From Betaproteobacteria bacterium (GTDB taxonomy: Bacteria; Pseudomonadota; Gammaproteobacteria; Burkholderiales; SG8-39), in assembly GCA_009693435.1 (NCBI GenBank), contig SHXF01000057.1, positions 1 to 27,556 on the forward strand: 27,556 bases of DNA, read 5' to 3'. The notes under the pieces are model-generated. The model was not told the DNA's origin, searched no databases, and saw nothing but the letters and a program-made list of their open reading frames with translations. Below are positions 6,777 through 14,461 of the stretch, one piece after another. The first letter of the stretch is position 1; each line of letters begins with the position of its first letter. The translations under genes and the position numbers were made by a program.

Positions 6777-7970
6777 TCAGCGCCCGCGCCGCTTCAACGC
6801 GAAAGGAAGCGCGCTGAACGCCACGGTCAACGCCGTCCCCACCGACATGCAGATGACCATCGGCACCGGCGTGCCATCGGCGAGCACGGTGTAGAACTGA
6901 ACAAACACGGCGCTCAAGGCGAAGTGAGCGAACATCGTGATGCCCGCGGCCGTGCCTGCAAGGTGGGGCTTGATGCGCAGTGCGCCGGCCTGGGCATTGG
7001 GCGTGATCATGCCCTGGGCGACGCTGATCAGGCACCACGGAAACGCCAGCGTCAGCGGGGTGATGTGGCCCGCCAGCATGATGGCCGCCTGGCCCGCGAC
7101 CAGCGCTGCCATGATCACGGCGCCGGTGAGGATCTGGGTCTCGACCGAAATGCGCGAGGCGAGCCGGTTCGCCAGGTAATTCCCCAGCGCGTAGGCGGAG
7201 GGAAAGAGCATGAACCACAGGCCGTACTCGGTCGAGGAACGGCCGAGGTAGTCTTTCATCAGAAACGTGAGCGCGGAGGCGACGCTGAAGAAGGTAGCGG
7301 AGGAAAATGCCGTGGCAAGCACGAAACCGACAAACGCGGGGTTGGACAGCAGCGCGGCATAGTTGCGCACCACGTCGTGCGAGTGCTCGGCGCGGCTCTC
7401 CTGCGAATGCGATTCGGCAAGCACGCGCCAGGCCGCCGCGAGAATCAGGCTGCCGCCCAGCAAGGTGAACCAGAGCACGCTGCGCCAGCCCAGGCTGTCC
7501 ACGAGCAGCCCGCCGATCAACGGCGAAAATGTCGGCCCCAGGGTGGAGGCCATGGTCAGATAGGAGATCACCGCGACCAGATTGCCGTTGCCGTAGCGGT
7601 CGCGCGCGATCGCGCGCGAGAGCGTGACGCCGCAACCGGCCCCGAGCGCCTGCACCACCCGCCCGACGAGCAGGGCTTCCACCGATGCGGCAAGCGCCGC
7701 CGCCAGGCTGCCAAGACAGAAGAGCGCCAGTCCGGCAATCAGCACCGGACGCCGTCCGTAGCGGTCCGAAAGCGATCCGTAGAAGAGGGTGCTGCAGGCC
7801 ATGACGAGCAGCGCCAGGCTGAAGGTCGCCCCCACCAGGGCGTCGGAGGCGTCGAAGGCCTTTTTCACTTCCGGCATCACCGGCAGGAACAGGTGTATCG
7901 ACATCGTGCCGACCAGCGTGATCGACACCAGGGTAAGCATGAATACGGGACTGGGCGAACGTTGGCTCAT
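6777..7970 (-). CDS. Bcr/CflA-family drug efflux transporter (MFS)
   Basis: The start is placed at the ATG at 7970, giving 397 residues, the usual length of the family. The frame stays open upstream for 90 more codons, but these have no membrane or family character. MFS motif A (GSLSDRYGRRPVLIAGL) follows the second transmembrane segment, and GRVVQALGAGCGVTLSRAIARD is the typical fourth-helix region of Bcr/CflA proteins. About twelve hydrophobic segments are visible. Proteins of this group export drugs or metabolites with proton antiport at the inner membrane. No regulator adjoins it and the substrate cannot be told. The 250 bp upstream of the start hold no supported gene. Confidence 0.9.
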   Translation of the reverse strand: MSQRSPSPVFMLTLVSITLVGTMSIHLFLPVMPEVKKAFDASDALVGATFSLALLVMACSTLFYGSLSDRYGRRPVLIAGLALFCLGSLAAALAASVEALLVGRVVQALGAGCGVTLSRAIARDRYGNGNLVAVISYLTMASTLGPTFSPLIGGLLVDSLGWRSVLWFTLLGGSLILAAAWRVLAESHSQESRAEHSHDVVRNYAALLSNPAFVGFVLATAFSSATFFSVASALTFLMKDYLGRSSTEYGLWFMLFPSAYALGNYLANRLASRISVETQILTGAVIMAALVAGQAAIMLAGHITPLTLAFPWCLISVAQGMITPNAQAGALRIKPHLAGTAAGITMFAHFALSAVFVQFYTVLADGTPVPMVICMSVGTALTVAFSALPFALKRRGR

Positions 7971-8222
7971 GACCGAGTATCGCACCGGGCCGGCGGGCGC
8001 ACGGATGTTCCGCGTAGAAAAATTGGCGTGGACAAATTCAATCCGGCGATAGTCGTGTGCCTGCGTCAGCCGGGGCCGCGCGTGGCTAGGGAGGGGCTGT
8101 GCCGCGTCAGGGGCTTTATCGACAATGCATTCTTTGAAGCGCCATCCAGTGCGAAACTCAAAGTTTAGGAAGGGCGTCGATAGAGCCTGGCTTGAATGGG
8201 TGGGCATCGTGCTTGCCGCGCC

Positions 8223-8468
8223 ATGCAAAAGCTCGCACAATTACTGATGAAGCTGCAAAGCACTGTCGAGTGGATAGAAACAATTGCGGAAGGGCGCGGC
8301 GTTCGCGAATAAGCCAGGCTCGCTGAACGCTTTGGGGGAAGGAACTGGAAGAAGTGCAAAGGGATCGCGACAATAGAGGTTGACGGTGTCTCCGGGCGTG
8401 CGGAAATTCACTGGTACGAATGTCACGGCGTCGGCAGGGTAAAAATGAAAGTGAAGCGATGGCTATGA
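8223..8468 (+). pseudogene. Small HWYE-motif protein gene interrupted by an in-frame TAA
   Basis: From the ATG at 8223 the frame reads MQKLAQLLMKLQSTVEWIET and on to GVRE, then meets TAA at 8310-8312. It continues in the same frame as ARLAERFGGRNWKKCKG, IATIEVDGVSGRAEIHWYEC and HGVGRVKMKVKRWL to TGA at 8466-8468. The second part, with its conserved-looking EIHWYE-HG-GR-K-K pattern, resembles a small bacterial family I know only as hypothetical. It overlaps the next gene by ATGA, as a coupled upstream gene would. There is no start codon with a ribosome binding site after the TAA, so I read it as one 81-residue gene broken at codon 30. Confidence 0.6.
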
Positions 8469-8689
8469 AACAATTCGCACTTTGCCTCTCGAACGACTTC
8501 GGCCCGGACTTCGACGGTGGTGATGTGTTGCCCGGCCTTGCCTACGAATATCTCGGCTTGGAGCGCGGCATGCTGCGCGTGGTCGATGAATCCGGTGAAG
8601 ATTTTCTCTACCCGGCTTCCTCATTCAGTGTGTTGAGCGAAGCTGATTCGCAGTTGCTTGCAAAAAGTCTGGCCCGGGTGGCCGCTTGA
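8465..8689 (+). CDS. Small conserved hypothetical protein
   Basis: The product is 74 residues, starting MKQFALCLSNDFGPDFDGGD with the pattern LRVVDESGEDFLYPASSF near the middle. Proteins of this shape are widespread and unnamed; the VVDESGEDFLYP core suggests a small SH3-like beta barrel. I place the start at 8465 because that ATG overlaps the TGA of the interrupted upstream frame (ATGA), which implies translational coupling. An ATG two codons earlier is possible. Function unknown. The partner gene is broken, so the unit may be losing its role. Confidence 0.75.
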   Translation: MKQFALCLSNDFGPDFDGGDVLPGLAYEYLGLERGMLRVVDESGEDFLYPASSFSVLSEADSQLLAKSLARVAA

Positions 8690-8717
8690 CGAACCGCTTG
8701 ACGAACTGCTTGACCAA
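8682..8717 (+). repeat. 12-bp tandem repeat overlapping a stop codon
   Basis: CCGCTTGACGAA occurs twice exactly (8682-8693, 8694-8705), and a third copy (8706-8717) has two changes. The TGA stop of the preceding gene lies in the first unit. The stretch up to 8902 holds no supported gene. Confidence 0.85.
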
Positions 8718-8902
8718 TCATTTGCACGGAACCGTGGCCTGCGGGATGTGCGCGCGATAATCCCGAGCACGCAGCGCACGGATTTTCAGACGGGTTCCGC
8801 TGCCGCAGTACCGCACCGCGAAATGTTGCCGGCAGTGTTTTCAGGATTCATCCGATTCGCGCAGCCGCGTCTGCATTCGTTTATTTCGCGCTGCCGGGGC
8901 AA

Positions 8903-9862
8903 TCACCTGTTCAGACGCGGAAACAGGCGCAGCGCATTGTCGCGCTCGATGGCGCGCCTATCCGCGGTGCTCAGTCCCAGTCCCGCCAGCGCCGCTAGCG
9001 TCACGTCGGGCGTCCAGTAGGGGTAGTCGCTGCCGAAAAGCAGCTGCGATATTCCCGCCATTTCACGCACCGCGCCAAATGCGATCGAGTGCGCCGTGCC
9101 GACGATGTCGTAGTGCAGCCGCCGCAGGACGGGCGGCACGCCATCGGGCAGGCGCAGCTCCAGATCCTTGCGGGTACGCAGCAAGCCGTTCAGGCGATGC
9201 ACCAGCATCGGCAAGGTGCCTCCGCCATGCGAGAAAATGAATCGGATGTCCGGACACCGCTCCAAGGTGCCGCTCGCCAGCAACGAGGTCACCGCGCGCG
9301 CCGTGTCGTTCGGGAATTCGAGTATCGCCGGGTGGACACCGGGTATCAGGTTGGTGCAGCAGGCTGCGGCCGTCGGATGGAAATAGACGATCGCCTTGCG
9401 CCGGTTGAGCTCGTCGAACACCGGCGCCCATGCCAGCTCACCCGGCCAGGTGTCGTCGTAGTTGGTCATCAGGCCGATGCCGTCGGCCTTGAGTTCGGCA
9501 TAGGCGTATTCGATCTCCTTCAGGCTGCCATCCACGTCCGGCAGCGGCAGCGCCGCGAACAGGCCGAAGCGCCCCGGATAGTCCGTCGCCATGCGTGCCG
9601 CATAGTCGTTGCATTCGCGTGCCAGCGTGCGCGCGGCTGCGACACCGTCCAGCCATACGCCGGGTGTCGATATCGAGGTGATGGCGATTGCAATGCCATT
9701 GGCGTCCATCGTTTCAACGGCCCGTTCGGGGCTCCACTCCTGCACCAGATCGCGCATGCCCGGAGCGACGGCTATGACGCGTTCCCCGCCTTTTGCAAGG
9801 AAGGCGGGCGGCATGATGTGGTGATGCGTGTCGATGCGGTGCGGCGAGGGGTGTGCGCTCAA
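8903..9862 (-). CDS. Amidohydrolase-2 family (ACMSD-like) metal hydrolase/decarboxylase
   Basis: I place the start at the TTG at 9862, because AGGAG lies exactly 6 bases upstream; an ATG at 9904 in the same frame has no such site. The product has about 319 residues. HRIDTHHHIMPP carries the HxH metal ligands of the amidohydrolase TIM barrel, YFHPTAA a further histidine, IRFIFSHGGGTLPMLVHR the next, and LLFGSDYPYW the final aspartate. These features match the aminocarboxymuconate-semialdehyde / resorcylate decarboxylase group, which acts on aromatic acids. It starts 38 bp downstream of a broken Bug receptor on the same strand, so uptake and breakdown of an aromatic or carboxylate substrate was probably the original unit. 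Confidence 0.85.
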   Translation of the reverse strand: MSAHPSPHRIDTHHHIMPPAFLAKGGERVIAVAPGMRDLVQEWSPERAVETMDANGIAIAITSISTPGVWLDGVAAARTLARECNDYAARMATDYPGRFGLFAALPLPDVDGSLKEIEYAYAELKADGIGLMTNYDDTWPGELAWAPVFDELNRRKAIVYFHPTAAACCTNLIPGVHPAILEFPNDTARAVTSLLASGTLERCPDIRFIFSHGGGTLPMLVHRLNGLLRTRKDLELRLPDGVPPVLRRLHYDIVGTAHSIAFGAVREMAGISQLLFGSDYPYWTPDVTLAALAGLGLSTADRRAIERDNALRLFPRLNR

Positions 9863-9900
9863 AAGATTCTCCTGGTTCTTATCGTCGCGCGGCCGGGGCG

Positions 9901-10161
9901 TCATTCCATCCTGATGCTGGCGTCCTTGATGAGCTTGCCCCATTTGGCGATTTCGTTGTGATGGAACCGGACGGTTTCTTCGACGCCTGCAGGCGCGGGT
10001 TCCATGCCCGACTTGAGCATCATGTCGCGCACCGCGGGCACGCTCAGCGCGCGCTGGATTTCTGCATTCAAGTTTGGGTAGGACTGCGCGAGCGCACTGC
10101 CGGTGATGAGCAGCAGCAGTGCAGCGGTGATGCGATACGGCCGGCGATTCGGTTTATTCAT
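9901..10161 (-). pseudogene. Bug/TctC solute receptor with an in-frame internal deletion
   Basis: The ATG at 10161 has AAGG 5 bases upstream. The 86 residues consist of a complete signal peptide (RRPYRITAALLLLITGSALA, then QSYP) fused to a typical Bug C-terminus: NAEIQRALSVPAVRDMMLKS, GMEPAPAGVEETVRFHHNEI, AKWGKLIKDASI. Intact Bug receptors have about 320 residues, as in the one at 24295-25266. The whole ligand-binding core, roughly 230 residues, is missing, yet the frame is preserved. The product cannot bind a solute. Starts further upstream in frame lack a ribosome site. It lies before the amidohydrolase in the same orientation. Confidence 0.8.
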
Positions 10162-10371
10162 GGTCGCCTTTTGATCTTGGCAAAGCCGCAATTTAACGCG
10201 TCTCGGGGTGGGGTCCATGACATTCTCCCGGTACCGGGCCGAACGAGCGTGAGCAGTGTCGCGTGAGGGCATGGCCCGCAAGACGGTTTCCGGCACGGCG
10301 AGATGGCGCATGCGCATGCAATAATCCTGCAGTCCGGTTTCATCAAGGACGACTTACCCGGGGGAAACATC

Positions 10372-11418
10372 ATGTCCGCACTCTACACAGCCCTTATTCG
10401 CCCGTTGATGTTTCAACTGCCCGCGGAAGCCGCGCACGAGATCGGCAAGGCAGCGCTCAAGCACGCCTTCCCGTGGAACATGCTCTCGGGCCTGTTCGGT
10501 GTATCCGATCCGCGCCTGCACACCCGCATCGGCGGCCTCGAACTCGCGAGCCCCGTGGGCCTTGCTGCCGGTTTCGACAAGAACGCCGAGGCGCTTCCCG
10601 GCCTCCAGCACCTGGGCTTCGGTTATCTCATCGTGGGCTCGATACTGCCCAATGCGCGACCGGGCAACGCCAAGCCGCGCCTGATCCGCTATCCGGACAA
10701 GGAATCGTTGCTCAACTGCTACGGTCTGCCGAGCGACGGGCTGGAGCGCTGCGCGCAGCGGCTGCAGGTGTTCCGGGCCGGTCGTCCCCGCACGCCGGTG
10801 ATCGCCAACATAGACGCGCCTTCCGAAGAACTCTATCTGCAATCGCTCGCGCGGCTGGAGCCGCACGTGGACGCGGTGGAACTCGGCATCCAGTGCCCCA
10901 ACAATCCCGATGATGGCGGCGAGTTCCACGATCTGGTTGCCTTCGAGAAGCTGCTGCGCGCCGCGCTCAAGCGCCGCACCAAGCCGCTGTTCGTGAAGAT
11001 CGTGTCCTACCAGGATGAGAAACAGCGCCAGAACCGGCTCGAACTCATCGAAATCGCCGCGCATGCCGGTGTCGATGGCATCACCGTGCCCGGTACCTGG
11101 CGCCAGGCCGAGCCCGGACTGTCCATGGGCTACGGCCACAGCAGCGGACACATGGTCTTCAAGAAAACGCTGGAGACCGTGCGCGACGTCTACGCCATCA
11201 CCCGCGGCCGGATCGCGATCAAGGCCAACGGCGGCGTCTTCACCGGCGAGGAGGCCTTCCAGGTGCTTGCCGCCGGCGCCAACACGGTGGATGTGCTGAC
11301 CAGCTTCGTCTATCGCGGTTGGGACGTGGCCGAACGCATCAACCGCGAACTGCTCGCCCTGCTCGCCGAGCACCGCGTGCCTGAAGTCTGTCGCGTGCGG
11401 GAATTCGCGCTCGCGTGA
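10372..11418 (+). CDS. Dihydroorotate dehydrogenase-like (PyrD, class 2 type) flavoprotein
   Basis: The ATG at 10372 has GGGGGA 6 bases upstream; the product is 348 residues. Its length, N-terminal helices (LYTALIRPLMFQLPAEAAHE) and the core SPVGLAAGFDKNAEALPGL are those of quinone-type PyrD. The FMN-binding C-terminal part, IAIKANGGVFTGEEAFQVLA followed by TSFVYRGWDVAERI, is also present. Several active-site motifs differ from the pattern I remember for E. coli PyrD: NRMGFNN is NCYGLPSDG, NISSPNTPG is GIQCPNNPD, and the ATNTT loop is TVPGT. The catalytic position thus carries cysteine, as in class 1, and several orotate-binding asparagines are gone. It may be a divergent PyrD or a relative with another substrate. 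Confidence 0.8.
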   Translation: MSALYTALIRPLMFQLPAEAAHEIGKAALKHAFPWNMLSGLFGVSDPRLHTRIGGLELASPVGLAAGFDKNAEALPGLQHLGFGYLIVGSILPNARPGNAKPRLIRYPDKESLLNCYGLPSDGLERCAQRLQVFRAGRPRTPVIANIDAPSEELYLQSLARLEPHVDAVELGIQCPNNPDDGGEFHDLVAFEKLLRAALKRRTKPLFVKIVSYQDEKQRQNRLELIEIAAHAGVDGITVPGTWRQAEPGLSMGYGHSSGHMVFKKTLETVRDVYAITRGRIAIKANGGVFTGEEAFQVLAAGANTVDVLTSFVYRGWDVAERINRELLALLAEHRVPEVCRVREFALA

Positions 11419-11658
11419 ACCTCCCGCGGCGCGTACACAGCATCCGCTGCGGGTAGGGCGGGTGCCGGGTAAGCGCCGTTTCGCTTACGTCCCTGCCGCC
11501 GTTGCCACGACCAGCCTGAGTGATTGGCCTGTCAACAGGGAGAAACCGTTGGCGGGGGCGGCTTCCAGCGGAATGTCTCTGACTGTTCTCCGCATCTGGA
11601 TCGCTTGCGGAATCGGCGCTGGAAGAAGCCATCGGCTGCGAAGGACATCGAATTCACC
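11419..11658. other. Intergenic stretch without a recognised gene
   Basis: No frame in this stretch gives a family I recognise. It leads into a transposase fragment, so part of it may be older mobile-element DNA. Confidence 0.4.
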
Positions 11659-11769
11659 ATGCATCGGCTTAACCACCGTTCCGGAAAGTGCCTCGTCTTC
11701 AAGACGACTCACGAGGTTTTTATGAAACAGCTACACACGCGTCATAACGCTGTTGCACTTCAGACTTGA
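11659..11769 (+). pseudogene. IS30-family transposase, C-terminal fragment
   Basis: About 36 codons read HRLNHRSGKCLVFKTTHEVF followed by MKQL and NAVALQT. This matches the conserved end of IS30-type transposases, which normally reads LN-RPRKCLGFKTPHEVF and closes with a VAL-T tail. The DDE catalytic core and the N-terminal HTH are absent, and I see no terminal inverted repeats. It is an inactive remnant next to the VapBC module. Confidence 0.75.
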
Positions 11770-11799
11770 ATCCGCCCAACGCTATACCCCGGGTCAACG

Positions 11800-12198
11800 C
11801 TACACCCAGTTTTCCAGCACCAGCCCCGGGACGCGCTCAAACTCGCGCAGGTTGTTGCTGACCAGCGTCAAGCCCTCGCTGCGCGCATGGGCGGCTATAT
11901 GCAGATCGTTCACGCCGATAGTCCTGCCCGCCTTTTCCAGTTCGGCGCGTATGCTGCCATAGTGCCAGGCCGCCTTTTCGCCATAGGGAAGCACCGCCAG
12001 TCGACCGAAAAAATCCTCGACCACGGCCAGGTTTCGGGGAGGGTCCTTGCTCTTTTCGGCGCCGTGAATCAATTCGGCCAGGGTGATCGAAGACACCGCC
12101 ATGTGTCCATGCTCCCTGTTGAACCTGTCCAGTGCAAGCCGTGGACGCCGCTTGATCACATAGATGACGATGTAGGTGTCCAGGAGGTACTTCAGCAT
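11800..12198 (-). CDS. vapC: VapC toxin (PIN-domain ribonuclease)
   Basis: This protein of 132 residues starts MLKYLLDTYIVIYVIKRRP, with D7 as the first acid. E42 lies in ITLAELIHGAEKSKD, and the third acid is in GVNDLHIAAHARSEG; the end LTLVSNNLREFERVPGLVLE is typical of VapC of the MvpT/VapC-1 type. One oddity is Y9 where most relatives have N (DTN). The gene follows the antitoxin with a gap of 3 bases. Just downstream are two similar copies of CAACGCTAYACCC. Confidence 0.9.
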   Translation of the reverse strand: MLKYLLDTYIVIYVIKRRPRLALDRFNREHGHMAVSSITLAELIHGAEKSKDPPRNLAVVEDFFGRLAVLPYGEKAAWHYGSIRAELEKAGRTIGVNDLHIAAHARSEGLTLVSNNLREFERVPGLVLENWV

Positions 12199-12201
12199 CG
12201 C

Positions 12202-12435
12202 CTACAGGCTCTCGCGCTTGCGCTGTCGCTGACCGGCGCGTGAAGTCAGAAAATCAGCACTCACGCCTGCTCCGACAAGAAAAAAACTGTCCCATGCCGA
12301 TTCCACAGGGGCGATGATGCGCTCGTGCCCGCGTACGCGCACCTCGACCTTCTTCACCGATTCCGGAAATCGCGTCCCGGCCGGCAGGCGCACGGCCTGG
12401 GTTCTGTTGTTGGTAAACACGGTGCTGATGGCCAT
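12202..12435 (-). CDS. vapB: VapB antitoxin (AbrB/MazE type)
   Basis: The protein has 77 residues: STVFTNNRTQAVRLPAGTRF followed by VKKVEVRVRGHERIIAP is the AbrB-type swapped-hairpin DNA-binding domain of VapB proteins, and the C-terminal half (SAWDSFFLVGAGVSADFLTS) is the toxin-binding segment. The ATG has GGAGGA 7 bases upstream. A perfect palindrome lies 21 bp further up. The C-terminus ends in a basic run (RAGQRQRKRESL). Confidence 0.9.
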   Translation of the reverse strand: MAISTVFTNNRTQAVRLPAGTRFPESVKKVEVRVRGHERIIAPVESAWDSFFLVGAGVSADFLTSRAGQRQRKRESL

Positions 12436-12455
12436 CGCAAAATCCTCCGCTCAAT

Positions 12456-12478
12456 GCTATATACGCTTAGTATATAGC
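12456..12478. promoter_or_regulatory. Operator palindrome of vapBC
   Basis: GCTATATAC (12456-12464) and GTATATAGC (12470-12478) are perfect 9-bp arms around a 5-bp spacer, 21 bp upstream of the vapB start. The TATATA cores may also form the -10 box, so binding would block RNA polymerase. Confidence 0.8.
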
Positions 12479-12539
12479 CGGGTCGTACGATCGACAACGA
12501 ACGCGCCTGCAACCGGCGGGCTGAGCGGGATTTCATGAT

Positions 12540-13517
12540 CTATCGAATCACCTCATCCGCCCGCAGCAGCACCGTTTGCGGAATGACGACGCCGAGCGCC
12601 TTCGCCGTTTTGAGATTGATGACCATCTCGAATGTCGTCGGCTGTTCCACCGGCAGATCGGCGGGTTTGGCGCCTTTGAAGATGCGGTCCACATAGTACG
12701 CACCGCGGCGGTACATCCCGGAGAAGCTGGGCCCGTAGGATATGAGCCCTCCCACCTCCGCGAATTGGCGGGCACCCTCGATCGTCGCCAGGCGGTGCTG
12801 CGCCGCGAGGTCCACGATGCGCTTGCGGTGCTGGCTGGTGAACGGGCTGCCGTGCACGATCAACGCCTGCGCGCGCTCGCGCTGCATGAGCGCAAACGCG
12901 CCCGCGAGGTCCTCGGCCGCGCTCACCTGCTGAACGATGAGCGCAATCCCCAGCTGTCGGGCCGCCGGCTTCAGCTGCGCCAGATACAGCGGGAAGGCGG
13001 GTGCCCCTTTGGCTGCGGCCAGCACCGCGATTCGCGTCGCCTTGGGGACAACCTCGCGTAACAACTGGAGTCGCTTGGCGGCAAGGTCGCTTGCCTGGCT
13101 GCTGACGCCCGTTACATTGCCGCCGGGGCGGGCGAGGCTGGCGACGAGGCCAGAGCCGACCGGATCGGGCGCCGACAGAATGACCACGGGGATGGTGGCG
13201 GTCGCGCGCTTGGCCGCCGCGGCGCCCACCGTGGCCACCGTCACGATCACATCCACGTTGAGCCGCGCGAGCTCCGCAGCCAGTTCCCCCAGGCGCTCTT
13301 CGCGCCCGGCCCCCCAGCGGTACTCGATCGAGAGGTTGCGTCCCTCGGCGTATCCCAGTTCCCGCATCTGCTCGCGGAAGGCTTCGTCCAGTTTGCCCGG
13401 TCCGGGTGCGTTCGACAGGTAGCCGATGCGCCAGGTCTTGCCGGGTTGCTGGGCGCGTGTCGCGATCGGCACCGCGGCGAGTGCGAGGAGTACAAACAGG
13501 GCATCACGCTTTTTCAT
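12540..13517 (-). CDS. ABC_sub_bind (TrpX-like) substrate-binding protein, copy A
   Basis: The start is the ATG at 13517 (GGTGG upstream), giving 325 residues. A Sec signal peptide runs from MKKRDALFVLLALAAVPIA to RAQQ. The mature protein has the family marks: WRIGYLSNAPGPG, LGYAEGRNLSIEYRW, VASLARPGGNVTGVS and the closing PTTFEMVINLKTAKALG to LLRADEVIR. These periplasmic type-1 binding proteins are related to LivK/TrpX and bind small molecules. No permease or ATPase gene is next to it, so it is an orphan receptor. It is one of three full paralogues here (also 14462-15445 and 16804-17784). Confidence 0.92.
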   Translation of the reverse strand: MKKRDALFVLLALAAVPIATRAQQPGKTWRIGYLSNAPGPGKLDEAFREQMRELGYAEGRNLSIEYRWGAGREERLGELAAELARLNVDVIVTVATVGAAAAKRATATIPVVILSAPDPVGSGLVASLARPGGNVTGVSSQASDLAAKRLQLLREVVPKATRIAVLAAAKGAPAFPLYLAQLKPAARQLGIALIVQQVSAAEDLAGAFALMQRERAQALIVHGSPFTSQHRKRIVDLAAQHRLATIEGARQFAEVGGLISYGPSFSGMYRRGAYYVDRIFKGAKPADLPVEQPTTFEMVINLKTAKALGVVIPQTVLLRADEVIR

Positions 13518-13671
13518 GCATTCCACCCCGGGCCATCGCGCCGGTCATGGCCGTGCTGGCGCACGGGCGCGCCGAGACAATATATTGATAATGGGATATA
13601 AGCAGGCGAAAATGGCCTGCCGTTGCCCGGGATGAGTCGGCAACAGCGCGTAAGACATGAGGTCGCCTCGA

Positions 13672-13767
13672 ATTCATCGTCGGTATCGCGAACCGCGTAG
13701 CCGTGGGGACAATCTCGCGCAACATTTGAAGCCGCTTGCCGGCAAGCTCCGATTGGAAAGAATTCCC
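13672..13767 (-). pseudogene. ABC_sub_bind fragment, copy B
   Basis: On the minus strand about 32 codons read NSFQSELAGKRLQMLREIVP followed by TATRFAIPT. This matches the middle of the neighbouring receptors: SFQLTDLVGK in copy C, and KRLQLLREVVPKATRIAVL in copy A. There is no start, no signal peptide and no continuation on either side. The upstream edge stops less than 20 bp from the operator of the RHH/VapC module, so the rest of the gene seems to have been lost where that module now stands. Confidence 0.8.
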
Positions 13768-13784
13768 TCGCGCCAGGCAAGTCT

Positions 13785-13809
13785 GATATCATTTTTTTTC
13801 GATGATATC
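13785..13809. promoter_or_regulatory. Operator of the RHH/VapC module
   Basis: GATATCAT (13785-13792) and ATGATATC (13802-13809) are perfect 8-bp arms around a T-rich 9-bp spacer. They end 3 bp before the antitoxin ATG, so repression could also block translation initiation. Confidence 0.75.
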
Positions 13810-13812
13810 GAA

Positions 13813-14064
13813 ATGCCCAACGTGATTCGCACCCTAATCAGTCTCGATCCGGAAGACAAAGCCTGGCTCGACCGAAAAGCCCGGCAGGAGCGCATGCCGA
13901 TGGCGCGTTTGGTGCGGCAGGCAATCCAGCGGCTGCGGCAGGAATCGGAAGCCAAGCCATCGCGTTTCAAGGTTCTGCTGAGTGAAACTTCGGGAATCGG
14001 GAAGAGCGGCGACGGGCTGGCCGTCCAACGCAGGTTGCGCCGGGAGTGGGACCGGCGCAAGTGA
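13813..14064 (+). CDS. Ribbon-helix-helix antitoxin
   Basis: This protein of 83 residues starts MPNVIRTLISLDPEDKAWL, with a first helix ending DRKARQERM and a second one in PMARLVRQAIQRLRQE, which is a clear RHH (CopG/Arc) fold. The strand IRTLISL would contact the palindrome just upstream. The C-terminal tail (LAVQRRLRREWDRRK) should bind the toxin. The longer frame upstream crosses the operator and the receptor fragment and is rejected. It overlaps the VapC GTG by 4 bp. Confidence 0.85.
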   Translation: MPNVIRTLISLDPEDKAWLDRKARQERMPMARLVRQAIQRLRQESEAKPSRFKVLLSETSGIGKSGDGLAVQRRLRREWDRRK

Positions 14065-14429
14065 AGCTGTTGCTGGATTCGGTCATCCTGATCGACCATT
14101 TCAACGCGATTGCGGCGGCTACAAAGTACTTGTCCGAACACCACGCCGATGCGGCAATTTCGGTGATTACACGCGCCGAAGTTTTGACCGGGTTCGCGCC
14201 ACGCGACGCGGCCAGGGTCACACGGTTCCTGGATTGCTTCCCGGTGCTCGGCATCGACACCGCGATTGCGGATCTTGCCGCGGTACTGCGCAGGGATCAC
14301 GGCTGGAAGCTGCCCGATGCATTTCAGGCTGCCATCGCGCAACAACACGGGCTGCAACTCGTGACTCGCAACGCGCGCGATTTTCCGCCGAAACGCCACC
14401 GCTTCGTGGTCATTCCCTACAGCATTTGA
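14061..14429 (+). CDS. vapC: VapC toxin (PIN-domain ribonuclease)
   Basis: The GTG at 14061 overlaps the antitoxin stop (GTGA). The product is 122 residues, opening KLLLDSVILIDHFN with D6 as the first acid. The glutamate of ITRAEVLTG and the aspartate of KLPDAFQAAIAQQHG supply the next two, and LVTRNARDF is the typical last strand. The gene is complete. The small spacing to the 3' end of receptor copy C (32 bp, convergent) shows how tightly the module is packed. Confidence 0.9.
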   Translation: MKLLLDSVILIDHFNAIAAATKYLSEHHADAAISVITRAEVLTGFAPRDAARVTRFLDCFPVLGIDTAIADLAAVLRRDHGWKLPDAFQAAIAQQHGLQLVTRNARDFPPKRHRFVVIPYSI

Positions 14430-14461
14430 CCCGGCGGTCGAGGCCGGCTGCTTTCCCCGCT

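Noticed and set aside
6696..8168. Long open frame on the plus strand opposite the Bcr/CflA gene
   Set aside because: It is antisense to a clear MFS transporter, rich in R, H, Q and G as expected from the complement of GC-rich coding DNA, and has no family.
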